Assembly: GCF_002802905.1 (NCBI RefSeq)
Contig: NZ_PEBK01000001.1
Location: forward strand, 186,001 to 250,000
Source of the DNA: Bifidobacterium simiarum
GTDB lineage: Bacteria > Actinomycetota > Actinomycetes > Actinomycetales > Bifidobacteriaceae
Direction: 5' to 3'
DNA length: 64,000 bases
How positions within the stretch are numbered: the first letter of the stretch is position 1; the number at the start of each line of letters is the position of its first letter. Below, piece by piece: positions 52,285-61,010 of the stretch. A program made the translations under genes and the position numbers. The notes below the pieces were generated by a model. The model had not been told where the DNA came from. It did no database searches and saw only the letters and a list, made by a program, of their open reading frames with translations.

Positions 52285-53553
52285 ATGACCAACACCGATA
52301 TGAAGGACATCGCGTACCGGGGAGTGCGCGACGAGGATCAGCCGAAGTTCCCCTGGCGACCCAGTCTCGGCCTGCTGTTCGGCGGATGCGGCTGGATGCT
52401 GGCCGGCTGTGCCATCCAGGGCATTCTGCTGCCCGCCAAGATCAGCGAGATCGCGCCGGACAACAAGGTGTCGATCGTGGCGTTGGTCACCACCGTGACC
52501 ATGCTGGTGTCCATCGTCGCGGGCATCGTCGGCGGCGCGCTGTCCGACCGTACGCGCAGCCGGTTCGGTTCGCGAACCCCGTGGATCGTGGGGTACACCG
52601 TCGTCGGTTCGATCGTGCTGCTGGTGTTCGCCTTCGCCGACAATCTGGCCGTCGTGCTCGGCGCATGGTGGATCTACGCGGCGATCTACAACGCCATGCT
52701 CGCCGCCGGATGCGCATGGCAGCCCGATCAGATCGCCCCGCGCTGGCGTGGCACCGCCTCCTCGATGTACGGCGTGGGCCATCAGGCCGCACTGCAGGGC
52801 TCGCAGATCCTCGCCGCGCCGTTCGTCTCCAACGTGCCCCGGGGCACCATCGTCGTGCTGGTGGTGGCCGCCATCATCAACTCCGTCGCCGTGCTGATCT
52901 GTCGGGAACCGTCGAACAGGGGCGTGCCGGTGGAAGGCGGATCGATGGGCTTCGCCGAAACGTTCAAAAGCTTCCTGCCTCCGGCCCACGCCGGCCGGGA
53001 CTACTGGCTGGCCGCGCTCGCCCGCTTCCTGTGGATGGCCCCCGGCGGCATCGGCACCTACCGTCTGTACACGCTGACCGACTACATGGGCCAGTCCAAG
53101 GACGACGCCGGCTACTGGATGGGCATCATGGCCACACTGGGCATGGTCGTCGCCATCACGTTCTGCGTCGTCTCCGGTCCGATCTCCGATCGCTTCCGCA
53201 GCGTGAAGATCCCGCTGGCCGTCGCCATCTTCACCGTCGGCCTGCCCTGCTGGCTGCCGTTCTTCGTGCCCACTCCAGTGATGTACGTGGTATATGTGGC
53301 GGCCTCGTCCATTGGTTCCGGCGTCTTCAGTTCGCTCGACCAGTCGATCATGACCACCGTGCTCCCCAATCCGAAGACCGCCGCCAAGGATCTGGCCTTC
53401 CTCAACTCCTGCGGCGTGGTCGGCAATCTCGCCGCCCCGCTGATCGCCGCGGGCGTGATCAACGTGTTCGGCTACCGCGGACTGTTCCCGATGGGATTCA
53501 CCATCCTCACCCTGGCCGCCGTCTGCGTCTTCTGCATCCGGAAGGTCAGGTGA
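52285..53553 (+). CDS. MFS sugar transporter (paralogue)
   Basis: A 422-residue, 12-helix MFS protein. RSRFGSRTPWIVGY (~95) is the loop 2-3 motif, and WQPDQIAPRWRGTASSMYGVGHQA is shared with the protein at 39000-40262. The two differ mainly around helices 1, 5 and 6, which may reflect different sugars. AAGGATGTAGGA precedes the ATG, and the gene is only 4 bp after GH31, so uptake and hydrolysis are co-expressed. Confidence 0.9.
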   Translation: MTNTDMKDIAYRGVRDEDQPKFPWRPSLGLLFGGCGWMLAGCAIQGILLPAKISEIAPDNKVSIVALVTTVTMLVSIVAGIVGGALSDRTRSRFGSRTPWIVGYTVVGSIVLLVFAFADNLAVVLGAWWIYAAIYNAMLAAGCAWQPDQIAPRWRGTASSMYGVGHQAALQGSQILAAPFVSNVPRGTIVVLVVAAIINSVAVLICREPSNRGVPVEGGSMGFAETFKSFLPPAHAGRDYWLAALARFLWMAPGGIGTYRLYTLTDYMGQSKDDAGYWMGIMATLGMVVAITFCVVSGPISDRFRSVKIPLAVAIFTVGLPCWLPFFVPTPVMYVVYVAASSIGSGVFSSLDQSIMTTVLPNPKTAAKDLAFLNSCGVVGNLAAPLIAAGVINVFGYRGLFPMGFTILTLAAVCVFCIRKVR

Positions 53554-53568
53554 TCGGGTGGCAGGCCG

Positions 53569-53616
53569 GGCGGCCGAACAATCGGGCGACCGAACAATCG
53601 GGTAGCCGGACAATCA
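53569..53616 (+). repeat. 16-bp tandem repeat before the sugar-binding lipoprotein gene
   Basis: Three units: GGCGGCCGAACAATCG, GGCGACCGAACAATCG and GGTAGCCGGACAATCA. They lie between the MFS stop and the ribosome site of the next gene and hold no promoter that I can identify. Confidence 0.85.
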
Positions 53617-53663
53617 ACCAACGTCCATATCACAGCAGTTCCATGAAATCAAAGGAGATAGCA

Positions 53664-54998
53664 ATGATGAACAAGCGATGGACCAGAATCGCGATCGGCG
53701 CGCTCGCCACCGTGGGCATGCTCGCCCCTCTGGCGGCATGCGGCGGATCGGGCGACGGAGGCGACGGCTCTTCGGCGTCCCAGTCCTCCGGTCCCGTGAC
53801 CATCGAATGGTGGGGATGGGACAAGGGACAGAAGGAGCAGGCCGATCTGTTCAACAAGTCGCAGAGCAAGATCAAGGTGGTCTACAAGCAGCAGGCCTCG
53901 CAGGACAAGGCCGAGCAGGCGCTGGTCAACGCGGTGAAGGCCGGCAACGCGCCCGACCTGAGCGAGATCAACATGGATTCCTCGATCTCGCTGCTGGCCG
54001 ACGGCACGCTGCAGAACGCGAATCAGTACCATCCCGACCTGTCGAACATCTCCGAGGCCGCCGTCAAGTCGTTCACCGTGGGCGATCAGCTCGCCGTGAT
54101 CCCCTACAAGACCAGCCCCGGCTTCATGATCGTCAACGAGAAGACCTTCAGGGACGCCGGCGTGGCGATCCCGACGACGTGGGACGAGTACATCGCCGCC
54201 GGCAAGGCGCTCAAGGCGAAGAACCCGAACATCAAGCTCACCAACCTCGCCGGCGAGGATCCGGCCGGTCTGGTGCTCGCGGCCCAGCAGTTCGGTGCCC
54301 AGTGGTATCAGGTCAAGGGCGACAAGTGGATCATCGACATCAACGGCCCTGAGTCGAAGAAGGCGGCGAAGTACTATCAGGAGATCGTCGACAACGACAT
54401 GTTCTCCAACAAGACGTTCATCGAATGGGACGCCCTGATGCAGTACTTCCAGTCCGGCGATCTCGCCACCATCGGCACCTCCACATGGCAGCTGAGCGCC
54501 TACCAGTCGAACTTCCAGAAGTCGCTCGGCGACTGGAAGGCCGTGCCCACGCCGATGGAGTCGAAGGACAAGCGCGTCTCGCCCACCAACGCCCAGGGCA
54601 ACGGCATTCCGAAGGGTGCCAAGCATCCGGAGGAGGCGGCACGGTTCGCCGTCTGGCTCGCCACCAACGACAAGGCCATCAAGCTCGCCGCCAACGCCGA
54701 AACCGGTTCCGGCGCGTTCCCCGCCGTCAAGGATCCGAAGCAGTACGTCGACGCATCCCTGCCCGACAAGCTGCTGTCGAACCGCAGCGAGGCCGTGAAG
54801 GTCGTCGAGGACGCCGTGGACATCGAGGCCCCGTACCGCACCGGCGCGAACTGGTCCGGCATGTTCAAGCAGCTGCAGGATCAGTGGGCCCAGTTCCTGG
54901 CCAAGAAGATCACGGCCGACCAGATGCTCGACAACGTGCAGTCGTGGACCGTGAACGATCTCAAGCAGAAAGGAGTCAACGTAGAATCAGCTAACTAA
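53664..54998 (+). CDS. Orphan ABC sugar-binding lipoprotein (family 1 solute-binding protein)
   Basis: A 444-residue lipoprotein with lipobox APLAAC (~25) and a mature start GGSGDGGDGSSASQSSG. PVTIEWWGWDKGQKEQADLFN and IPTTWDEYIAAGKALKAKN are typical of carbohydrate-binding proteins of ABC importers. AAAGGAG lies six nt before ATG 53664; the long open frame upstream of it runs through the MFS gene and is not coding. No permease genes follow, unlike usual bifidobacterial loci; it may use permeases encoded elsewhere or serve as a sensor. Cotranscription with GH31-MFS is plausible. Confidence 0.9.
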   Translation: MMNKRWTRIAIGALATVGMLAPLAACGGSGDGGDGSSASQSSGPVTIEWWGWDKGQKEQADLFNKSQSKIKVVYKQQASQDKAEQALVNAVKAGNAPDLSEINMDSSISLLADGTLQNANQYHPDLSNISEAAVKSFTVGDQLAVIPYKTSPGFMIVNEKTFRDAGVAIPTTWDEYIAAGKALKAKNPNIKLTNLAGEDPAGLVLAAQQFGAQWYQVKGDKWIIDINGPESKKAAKYYQEIVDNDMFSNKTFIEWDALMQYFQSGDLATIGTSTWQLSAYQSNFQKSLGDWKAVPTPMESKDKRVSPTNAQGNGIPKGAKHPEEAARFAVWLATNDKAIKLAANAETGSGAFPAVKDPKQYVDASLPDKLLSNRSEAVKVVEDAVDIEAPYRTGANWSGMFKQLQDQWAQFLAKKITADQMLDNVQSWTVNDLKQKGVNVESAN

Positions 54999-55112
54999 AC
55001 CAACATTCCTTCATCTATTCATGTGTCGCGTCGCATGCCTCCCTCCTTCATCGGGCATGCGGCGCTTTTCGTATGCTCCCATGCCCTCTGTAGCCGGTAG
55101 GCCGGAACAACG

Positions 55113-55152
55113 AAAAAAGGGGCCGCGGAAGCACGATGACTTCCGCGGCCCC
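55113..55152 (-). terminator. Terminator of the bL37 gene
   Basis: GGGGCCGCGGAAG and CTTCCGCGGCCCC form a 13-bp stem; on the minus strand it is followed by TTTTTTCG. It lies just after the stop of the 24-residue gene. Confidence 0.95.
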
Positions 55153-55171
55153 AGCCGTATAACGACACGAC

Positions 55172-55246
55172 TCAGGCGTTCGGCCTCTTGCCGTGGTTTG
55201 CAGCCTTCTTGCGACGATCGCGACGCAGACGTCCGCGCTTGCCCAT
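55172..55246 (-). CDS. 50S ribosomal protein bL37 (24 aa)
   Basis: A 24-residue, strongly basic peptide: MGKRGRLRRDRRKKAANHGK then RPNA. AGGAG lies 5 nt before the ATG and a strong terminator follows. It matches the actinobacterial large-subunit protein bL37 seen in mycobacterial ribosome structures, whose sequence ends ANHGKRPN-. I recall this from family knowledge and could not align it here. It is short enough to be missed by gene finders. Confidence 0.82.
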   Translation of the reverse strand: MGKRGRLRRDRRKKAANHGKRPNA

Positions 55247-55393
55247 AATGGACTCCTTTACTGAAAGTGAAAATAAGCCTTGTGGATTATCGCACATCCG
55301 GCGTGAAATCACAAATCGGCGGTCGCCGGTGCCGTGGGAACGGGCTTCGACCCGCTGCGCGACGCCGACGACCGCCGACGGAACGATGGGCGA

Positions 55394-56344
55394 TCAGGCC
55401 TGCTCGGCGCGCAGGAACAGCTTGGTGGTGCTGGTCTCGCCGGGCTTGATGACGATCAGGTCCTTGCCGGTGTTGAAGGCGTTGGCGTAGGCGGTCTGCG
55501 GTTCCACGGCCACGCCGGACGCGTGCTGGAACGCCGGGAACTTCGTGCCGGTGCACATCTGGAAGGAGGTGACGGTCTCGTCGCCGCCGACCGTGATGGT
55601 CATGCCGTCGGGACGCTCGAACTTCGCGGCCACGGTGCCGTCGGCCTCGTGGTGCACGTCGGTCCAGGCGTCATCGTACGGCTGCTGGTCGAGCAGCATG
55701 GGCTTGCGGAAGTCGAACTTGGTGCCGTCCACGGGCTCGGTGCCGGTGGGGATCAGGTTCTTGTCCACGGTCACGTGCGTGTCGGCCGGGATGGTGAGCT
55801 TGCACTGGGCGTTCTGGCCGTCGATCTCGTCGCCGTAGCCGTTGAAGCCGTTGGCTAGCCACGGGTGGATGGCCAGAGCCCACGGGGCGTTGATGTCGCC
55901 GTTGTTGTAGGCGCTGATGGTGATGTGCAGGCCGTCGGCGTCAAGCTCGTGCTTGGCGGTCACCAGCAGATCGAAGGGGTAGCCCAGCATGTTCGGCACG
56001 CGCCACGTCTGCGTGACGGAGGTCTCGGTCAGGGCTTCGAGCTTCCACGCGGAGCGGTAGCCGTAGCCGTGGATGGCGGTGTTGCGGTCATGCTCGTCGA
56101 TCGGCAGCGTGTAGGTCTTGCCCTCGAAGGTGTAGACGCCGCCCTCGATGCGGTTGGGGAACGGCACCAGAATCTGGCCGTGGCTGCAGGTCACCGGGCT
56201 GTCGGCGGGCTGGGAGACGATGACGTCCTTGCCCTGGTAGGTGAACTCGCGCAGCGTCGCGCCGACCTCGGTGACGACGGCCTTGTAGTCGCCGTACTGG
56301 ATGCTGTACTGCTGTCCGGAACGCGGAGGAAGAACCTTGGTCAT
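55394..56344 (-). CDS. Aldose 1-epimerase family protein (galactose mutarotase)
   Basis: A 316-residue beta-sandwich protein interconverting sugar anomers. FPNRIEGGVYTFEGKTYTL (substrate Arg region), NTAIHGYG (catalytic His), WALAIHPW (second His) and VAVEPQTAYANAFN (catalytic Glu) are in the expected order. GGAG lies 10 nt before ATG 56344. Two palindromic sites just upstream suggest LacI-type control. No galactose operon is adjacent; the general role is feeding alpha-anomers into sugar catabolism. Confidence 0.92.
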   Translation of the reverse strand: MTKVLPPRSGQQYSIQYGDYKAVVTEVGATLREFTYQGKDVIVSQPADSPVTCSHGQILVPFPNRIEGGVYTFEGKTYTLPIDEHDRNTAIHGYGYRSAWKLEALTETSVTQTWRVPNMLGYPFDLLVTAKHELDADGLHITISAYNNGDINAPWALAIHPWLANGFNGYGDEIDGQNAQCKLTIPADTHVTVDKNLIPTGTEPVDGTKFDFRKPMLLDQQPYDDAWTDVHHEADGTVAAKFERPDGMTITVGGDETVTSFQMCTGTKFPAFQHASGVAVEPQTAYANAFNTGKDLIVIKPGETSTTKLFLRAEQA

Positions 56345-56368
56345 AAATGAATCACTCCTACGTGAATG

Positions 56369-56412
56369 GTTGCGACAATATTGTCTCGGCAACAGTGGTG
56401 TTACCGTTAACA
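56369..56412 (-). promoter_or_regulatory. Tandem palindromes upstream of the aldose epimerase gene
   Basis: GTTGC/GCAAC arms (56369-56393) enclose the perfect palindrome GACAATATTGTC (56374-56385). A second site, TGTTACCGTTAACA (56399-56412), has TGTTA/TAACA arms typical of LacI-family operators. Confidence 0.65.
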
Positions 56413-56597
56413 ATCAGTCTACCGCCCACACGCCGGCCGAGGGGATCCGACCGGCGATGTTATCGATTTGTTGCCGGGAATCCCCGTCCTCGCACACTCC
56501 GCCTGCCGATTACGCGCTCAGCGGGTCCGGTGGCGGCGGACGGTCAGCCGCTACACTGGTGGGAGTCGAATCGGACCGCAGGGAAAGGCGTGAGTGA

Positions 56598-57632
56598 ATG
56601 GGTAAGCGAATCGTACTGGCGGATCCGCGGGGCTTCTGCGCCGGAGTGGACCGTGCGATCCAGACGGTCGAGACGATCCTGAAGGCGGCGAACGGCAGAT
56701 CAACGGGACCGGACGGTGCGGCCGCGGCCGAAGGGGGCGAGCCGATCCCGCCGGTGTACGTCCGCCGGCAGATCGTGCACAACCGGCACGTCGTGGGCGA
56801 TCTGGCCGCGCAGGGGGCGGTGTTCGTCGAGGAGCTCGACGAGATCCCCGAATCGGCGGTGAAGGCCGGGGTGCCCGTGGTGTTCTCGGCGCACGGCGTC
56901 TCGCCCACGGTGCAGCGCGAGGCCCGTCGGCGCGGCATGCATGTGGTGGATGCCACCTGCCCGCTGGTGAGCAAGGTGCACCGTGAGGTGCTGCGCTACG
57001 TGAAGGAAGGCTACGAGATCGTCTACATCGGCCACCGCGGCCATGACGAGGCCGTGGGCGTGGTGGGGGAGGCCCCCGAGCACGTACATCTGATCGAACA
57101 TGTGGACGACGTCGCGACCTTGGACTTCGCCGAGAGCGACCGGCTGATCTACCTGTCGCAGACCACGCTGTCGATCGACGAGACCCGGGATGTGATCGAG
57201 GCGCTCAAGACGCGGTTCCCGTGGATCATCGAGCCGCCGAGCTCGGACATCTGCTACGCCACGCAGAACCGGCAGACCGCGGTGAAGTCGGTGGCCGAAC
57301 AGTCCGACTGCGTGGTGGTGGTCGGATCGGCCAACTCCTCGAACTCCGTACGTCTGATGGAGGTGGCCGAGCAGGCGCTCGCCGGCCGCGGCCACGCCCA
57401 CCGGGTGGATGACGCCGGCGAGCTCGACCCGCGATGGTTCGACGGCGTCGAGGCGGTGGGGGTCACCTCGGGGGCCTCGGTGCCCGAGGAACTGGTCTCC
57501 GGCGTGGTGAAGGCGCTGGCCCCGCTGGGCTACGACGACGTCTCGTATGTGACCACCACGAAGGAGCGGATGCACTTCGTGCTGCCCGCCGAACTGCGCA
57601 AGGCGGCGAAGGCGGCGAAGACCGCGGCCTGA
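56598..57632 (+). CDS. ispH: 4-hydroxy-3-methylbut-2-enyl diphosphate reductase
   Basis: A 344-residue iron-sulfur enzyme for the last step of the MEP isoprenoid pathway. The three cluster cysteines are in GFCAGVDRAI, ATCPLVSKVH and SDICYATQNRQ. AHGVSP and VTSGASVPEELV complete the active site. The N-terminal 20 or so residues after the first motif include a short insert (NGRSTGPDGAAAAEGG) absent from many homologues. The ATG at 56598 has only AAAGG at some distance. The product feeds undecaprenyl phosphate for wall glycan synthesis. Confidence 0.95.
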   Translation: MGKRIVLADPRGFCAGVDRAIQTVETILKAANGRSTGPDGAAAAEGGEPIPPVYVRRQIVHNRHVVGDLAAQGAVFVEELDEIPESAVKAGVPVVFSAHGVSPTVQREARRRGMHVVDATCPLVSKVHREVLRYVKEGYEIVYIGHRGHDEAVGVVGEAPEHVHLIEHVDDVATLDFAESDRLIYLSQTTLSIDETRDVIEALKTRFPWIIEPPSSDICYATQNRQTAVKSVAEQSDCVVVVGSANSSNSVRLMEVAEQALAGRGHAHRVDDAGELDPRWFDGVEAVGVTSGASVPEELVSGVVKALAPLGYDDVSYVTTTKERMHFVLPAELRKAAKAAKTAA

Positions 57633-57743
57633 GCACCGTTCTCCGCGGCCTAGGCACCGGTCTGCCGAAGGCCACGGGTCGTCAAGTGACAGCCCGCGGG
57701 TCTCTAAGTGACAGCCCGTGAGACATCAGGTGGCAGACCGCGG

Positions 57744-58250
57744 TCACCAGGTGGCGATCGGCGCGGTGATGGCGTCGAGCACGGCGATGAGATCCTTCGG
57801 GGCCACGCCGATGCTGAATCCGCGTTTGCCGCCGGAGACCAGGATCTCGTCAAACTCGAGCGCGCCCTCGTCCAGCACGGTACGGTGGCGGGTCTTCTGG
57901 CCGAGCGGCGAGATGCCGCCCACCACGTAGCCGGTGGCCCTCATGGCCTTCTTCGGATCGGCCATCGCCGCCTTCTTCGCGCCGACCGCCGCAGCCAGCG
58001 CCTTCATGTCCAGATGACCGCTCACCGGCACCACGCCGGTCACCAGCTCGTCGCCGGTGTCGGCCAGCAGCGTCTTGTACACCTGATGCCGGTCGAATCC
58101 CAGCTTCGTGGCGGCCTCCACGCCGTAGCCGTCATCCATGTGATCGTTCGAATGCTCGTACTCGTAGATGCGGAAATCGACTCCGGCCCGCTCCAGCTGC
58201 AGCGTGGCCGGCGTCGATCCCTTGCCTTTCGCGTTCTTCTTCTTGCTCAT
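57744..58250 (-). CDS. ybaK: Cys-tRNA(Pro)/Cys-tRNA(Cys) deacylase, YbaK/EbsC family
   Basis: A 168-residue trans-editing enzyme that clears mischarged Cys-tRNA(Pro). The YbaK fold is shown by KLGFDRHQVYKTLLAD, TGVVPVSGHLDMKALAAAVGAKKAAM (catalytic Lys) and GYVVGGISPLGQK. The ATG at 58250 or GTG at 58256 may start it; neither has a good ribosome site. The N-terminus is Lys-rich (SKKKNAKGKG). The 57633-57743 gap has a direct repeat of AAGTGACAGCCCG. Confidence 0.92.
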   Translation of the reverse strand: MSKKKNAKGKGSTPATLQLERAGVDFRIYEYEHSNDHMDDGYGVEAATKLGFDRHQVYKTLLADTGDELVTGVVPVSGHLDMKALAAAVGAKKAAMADPKKAMRATGYVVGGISPLGQKTRHRTVLDEGALEFDEILVSGGKRGFSIGVAPKDLIAVLDAITAPIATW

Positions 58251-58292
58251 ACCCACAGTTCTACCAGCAGTGCCGCCGGTTCCGACGGCGAC

Positions 58293-61010
58293 CTACCGGC
58301 TCATGGCCTTCACGAACCGTGACACGTCCGCGGGCTTCATATCGGGCAGGTAGCTCTGCACCACGGCCAGCGCGATCTGCGGCAGCTTCGCGGAATCCGG
58401 GTAGGCGAGGTATACGCCATGCTCCTCGGGCTGGAACTTCTTCTTGAACCGGAACAGCGAATGGAAGCCGTACACCGGTTCGATGATGTCGGCCACGGCC
58501 ATCAGCACATGCTGCAGGAACACCGTGCCCGAATCGGGGGCATCGGGGTCGTTCCCGTCGGTCCCCTCGTCCCCGTCCCGCGCGGCGAACTCCATCACGC
58601 TGATGCCGGCGAGGGGAGCGGCGGAAAGGCTCATGAACTCGGCGCCCTCGTCGCGCAGACGCTCGGCCATGCGGGCGATGAGGAACTCCATCACGCCGTT
58701 CGGGCTTTCCGGACGATGCCGCATGAAATCAAGCGTCCATCCGACGATCTCGCCGTCGCGCCATGTCGGCAGCCAGCTGGTCACCGCCTGCACGGTGCCC
58801 TCGCCGTCCACCGCGTACAGCAGCCGCACGCGACGGTCCATCAGCTCGTCCACGCCGCCGAGCGTGAACTTCATCTCGGGCAGTGACTTCTCCTCGGCCC
58901 ACTGCTCGGAGATGTCCACGATCTGCGCCTGCACGCCCAGCGGCGCCTCGTCGAACGGGCACATCACGTCGACGATCCCCTCGCGCTTCGCCTTGTTGAT
59001 CGCCGTACGCACGTCCTGCCACTTCTTGCCGCGCGTCTGCCACTGCCCGGGCGACACCACCATCTCGGTGCCCACGTCCAGCGAGGCGAAGCCCATCGCG
59101 GCCAGTTCGTCACGCTGCTCGCCGTGCACGCTGTAGAACACCGGGGTCCACGAATGCTCGGCGCAGAACATGGCGAAATCCTTCAGATCCCGCGACCATT
59201 CGGCACGGTCGCCGAACGGCCCGGTCACCGTCAGCGCGACGCCGTACGCCACGCGGTAGGCGATCACCGATCGTCCGGATGGCGAGAACCAGTAGCGGTT
59301 GCCGTCCCAGGTGCCCATGAACGACATCGACTCGCCGTCGGTCTGCACCAGCTGCGAGGCGCGGTGCCGCTCCTGACGGCCCGCGGTCGAGGAATCCATG
59401 AGGCACCACAGCGTCACCAGCACGGCCACGGTCCAGAACACCGGGCCGATGCCCTGATACACCACGGCGGTCAGCGTCGAGGTCGGCAGGAACAGCGGGG
59501 TCAGGCCGTTGAGGAAGCCGACGGGCACGAACCGCTGGGGAAGATCCGCCAGCAGAACCGCCGGCGTGGGCGGCGTGCTGAACTCATGCGGACGGAGCGC
59601 TCCCACGGCCGCATACAGCGCACACAGCGCGACGAACGTGGCGAACGTCGCGCCGGCGGCCACCGCCAGCCGATCGCGCCGGACGGTCAGCGGGAAGCAG
59701 CGCCACGACACCGCGACGAGCACGATGCACGCCAGCGGCAGCGTGGCCGTCGCGAACGCGGTCCGGACGGCGCCGTGCATGACCAGCGCGCGCATGCCGT
59801 CCGGCGAGAGCACCACGGGAAAGATGAAGCAGTACAGCAATGCCATGACCACCGTGCACGCGTTGAGCACGACGCTCAGCCACGCGGCCAGCCGGCGGCC
59901 GCGGTACAGGCCGTACGCCACGACGAGCATCATCAGCAGCGGCAGCACCGACACGATCACGCCGCCCGGCATGGAGACGCGCTGGATGCGGTACTGCAGG
60001 AAGCAGTCCGCCGTGCCGCCCGTGGCCAGACATTCGCGCAGACGACCGTAATCAAGCCGGTTCGGCCCCATGAGCAGGCCGAGCGTGGACAGCGGGCCGC
60101 GATGCACCGGCGAGACCAGCGCCACCAGCGGACCGAGTGCGCACACCGCGCTGATCACGCCGACCATCTTGCGCGTCTCCAATCGCGTGACTCGGAGGCC
60201 GTTCTCGGCGGCGCGCTCGCCGTCGGTCTTCGCCGGAGCCATCAGATAGCCGAGCAGATGACCGAACGCCGCGGCGAAGGCGATGCAGTAGTCGCCCGGC
60301 TCGCCCCGATACAGCACCAGCGCCGCCACCACGGCATAGGTGACGATTCTGACGCGGCGGCGCCACATCAGCGAGCTGAACGCGCTCGCCGCCATCAGCG
60401 GCCCCACCATCAGGGTGAGCGGGCCGAGCACGTAGCCGAACCGCACCAACGAACGCCATACCGGCAGATGTCCGTTGGCCATCACGCTGACCCCCATGCC
60501 GGCCGCGATGCCGCCGATCGAGCAGATCAGCGAGATCCACACCGTCTTCGCCGCGCCGAACCGGGATTCGGCCACCGACCCGGCGGCCAGCAGCGCCGGA
60601 ATATCGACCAGCAGCCGCAGCGGGTGGGCCGTCAGCAGCAGGGCCATCGGCACGACGTAGACCATGCCGTCGGCCAGCCGTCGGTAGCTGATGCGGGCGA
60701 ACAGCGGCGGATACGGCGAGCCCGTGGCCCAGCACCATAGGGCGACGCCGAGGTTGACGATCAGTGTGACGGCGGCGAACGCCACGGTCAGCGGGTGCGA
60801 TCGCATCCACCGGACCACGTCATGCACCAGCGGTTTCGCCGGCTTCGTCTGCCTGGTCGGTTTCGTCTGCCTGGTCGGCTTCGTCGGTGTCGTCTGTGTG
60901 GTCTGCTTTGTCGATTTGGTCTGTGTCGCCGGCTTCGTCTGCCTTGCCGGCGTCGTCGCTGCGTTTGCTGCGTTCGTTTCGTTCATCATCCGTTCCGTCA
61001 TCTGCGTCAT
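58293..61010 (-). CDS. MprF-like lysyltransferase/flippase-type membrane protein
   Basis: A 905-residue protein. After a Thr/Lys/Gln-rich N-terminus (~15-60, repeats such as TKPTRQ) there are about 13 predicted helices (~75-540) and then a DUF2156 domain (~570-905) with GTWDGNRYWFSPSGRSVIAY, EEKSLPEMKF and MSLSAAPLAG. That domain in MprF transfers Lys from tRNA to phosphatidylglycerol; a lysyl-tRNA synthetase is not fused here. It would alter membrane charge and peptide resistance. Its ATG overlaps the stop of the esterase gene (ATGA), so the two are one operon. Confidence 0.85.
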   Translation of the reverse strand: MTQMTERMMNETNAANAATTPARQTKPATQTKSTKQTTQTTPTKPTRQTKPTRQTKPAKPLVHDVVRWMRSHPLTVAFAAVTLIVNLGVALWCWATGSPYPPLFARISYRRLADGMVYVVPMALLLTAHPLRLLVDIPALLAAGSVAESRFGAAKTVWISLICSIGGIAAGMGVSVMANGHLPVWRSLVRFGYVLGPLTLMVGPLMAASAFSSLMWRRRVRIVTYAVVAALVLYRGEPGDYCIAFAAAFGHLLGYLMAPAKTDGERAAENGLRVTRLETRKMVGVISAVCALGPLVALVSPVHRGPLSTLGLLMGPNRLDYGRLRECLATGGTADCFLQYRIQRVSMPGGVIVSVLPLLMMLVVAYGLYRGRRLAAWLSVVLNACTVVMALLYCFIFPVVLSPDGMRALVMHGAVRTAFATATLPLACIVLVAVSWRCFPLTVRRDRLAVAAGATFATFVALCALYAAVGALRPHEFSTPPTPAVLLADLPQRFVPVGFLNGLTPLFLPTSTLTAVVYQGIGPVFWTVAVLVTLWCLMDSSTAGRQERHRASQLVQTDGESMSFMGTWDGNRYWFSPSGRSVIAYRVAYGVALTVTGPFGDRAEWSRDLKDFAMFCAEHSWTPVFYSVHGEQRDELAAMGFASLDVGTEMVVSPGQWQTRGKKWQDVRTAINKAKREGIVDVMCPFDEAPLGVQAQIVDISEQWAEEKSLPEMKFTLGGVDELMDRRVRLLYAVDGEGTVQAVTSWLPTWRDGEIVGWTLDFMRHRPESPNGVMEFLIARMAERLRDEGAEFMSLSAAPLAGISVMEFAARDGDEGTDGNDPDAPDSGTVFLQHVLMAVADIIEPVYGFHSLFRFKKKFQPEEHGVYLAYPDSAKLPQIALAVVQSYLPDMKPADVSRFVKAMSR

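Noticed and set aside
52386-53663. N-terminal extension of the sugar-binding lipoprotein into the MFS gene
   Set aside because: The frame is open by chance opposite codon positions of the MFS gene. The lipoprotein signal peptide and AAAGGAG fix the start at 53664.
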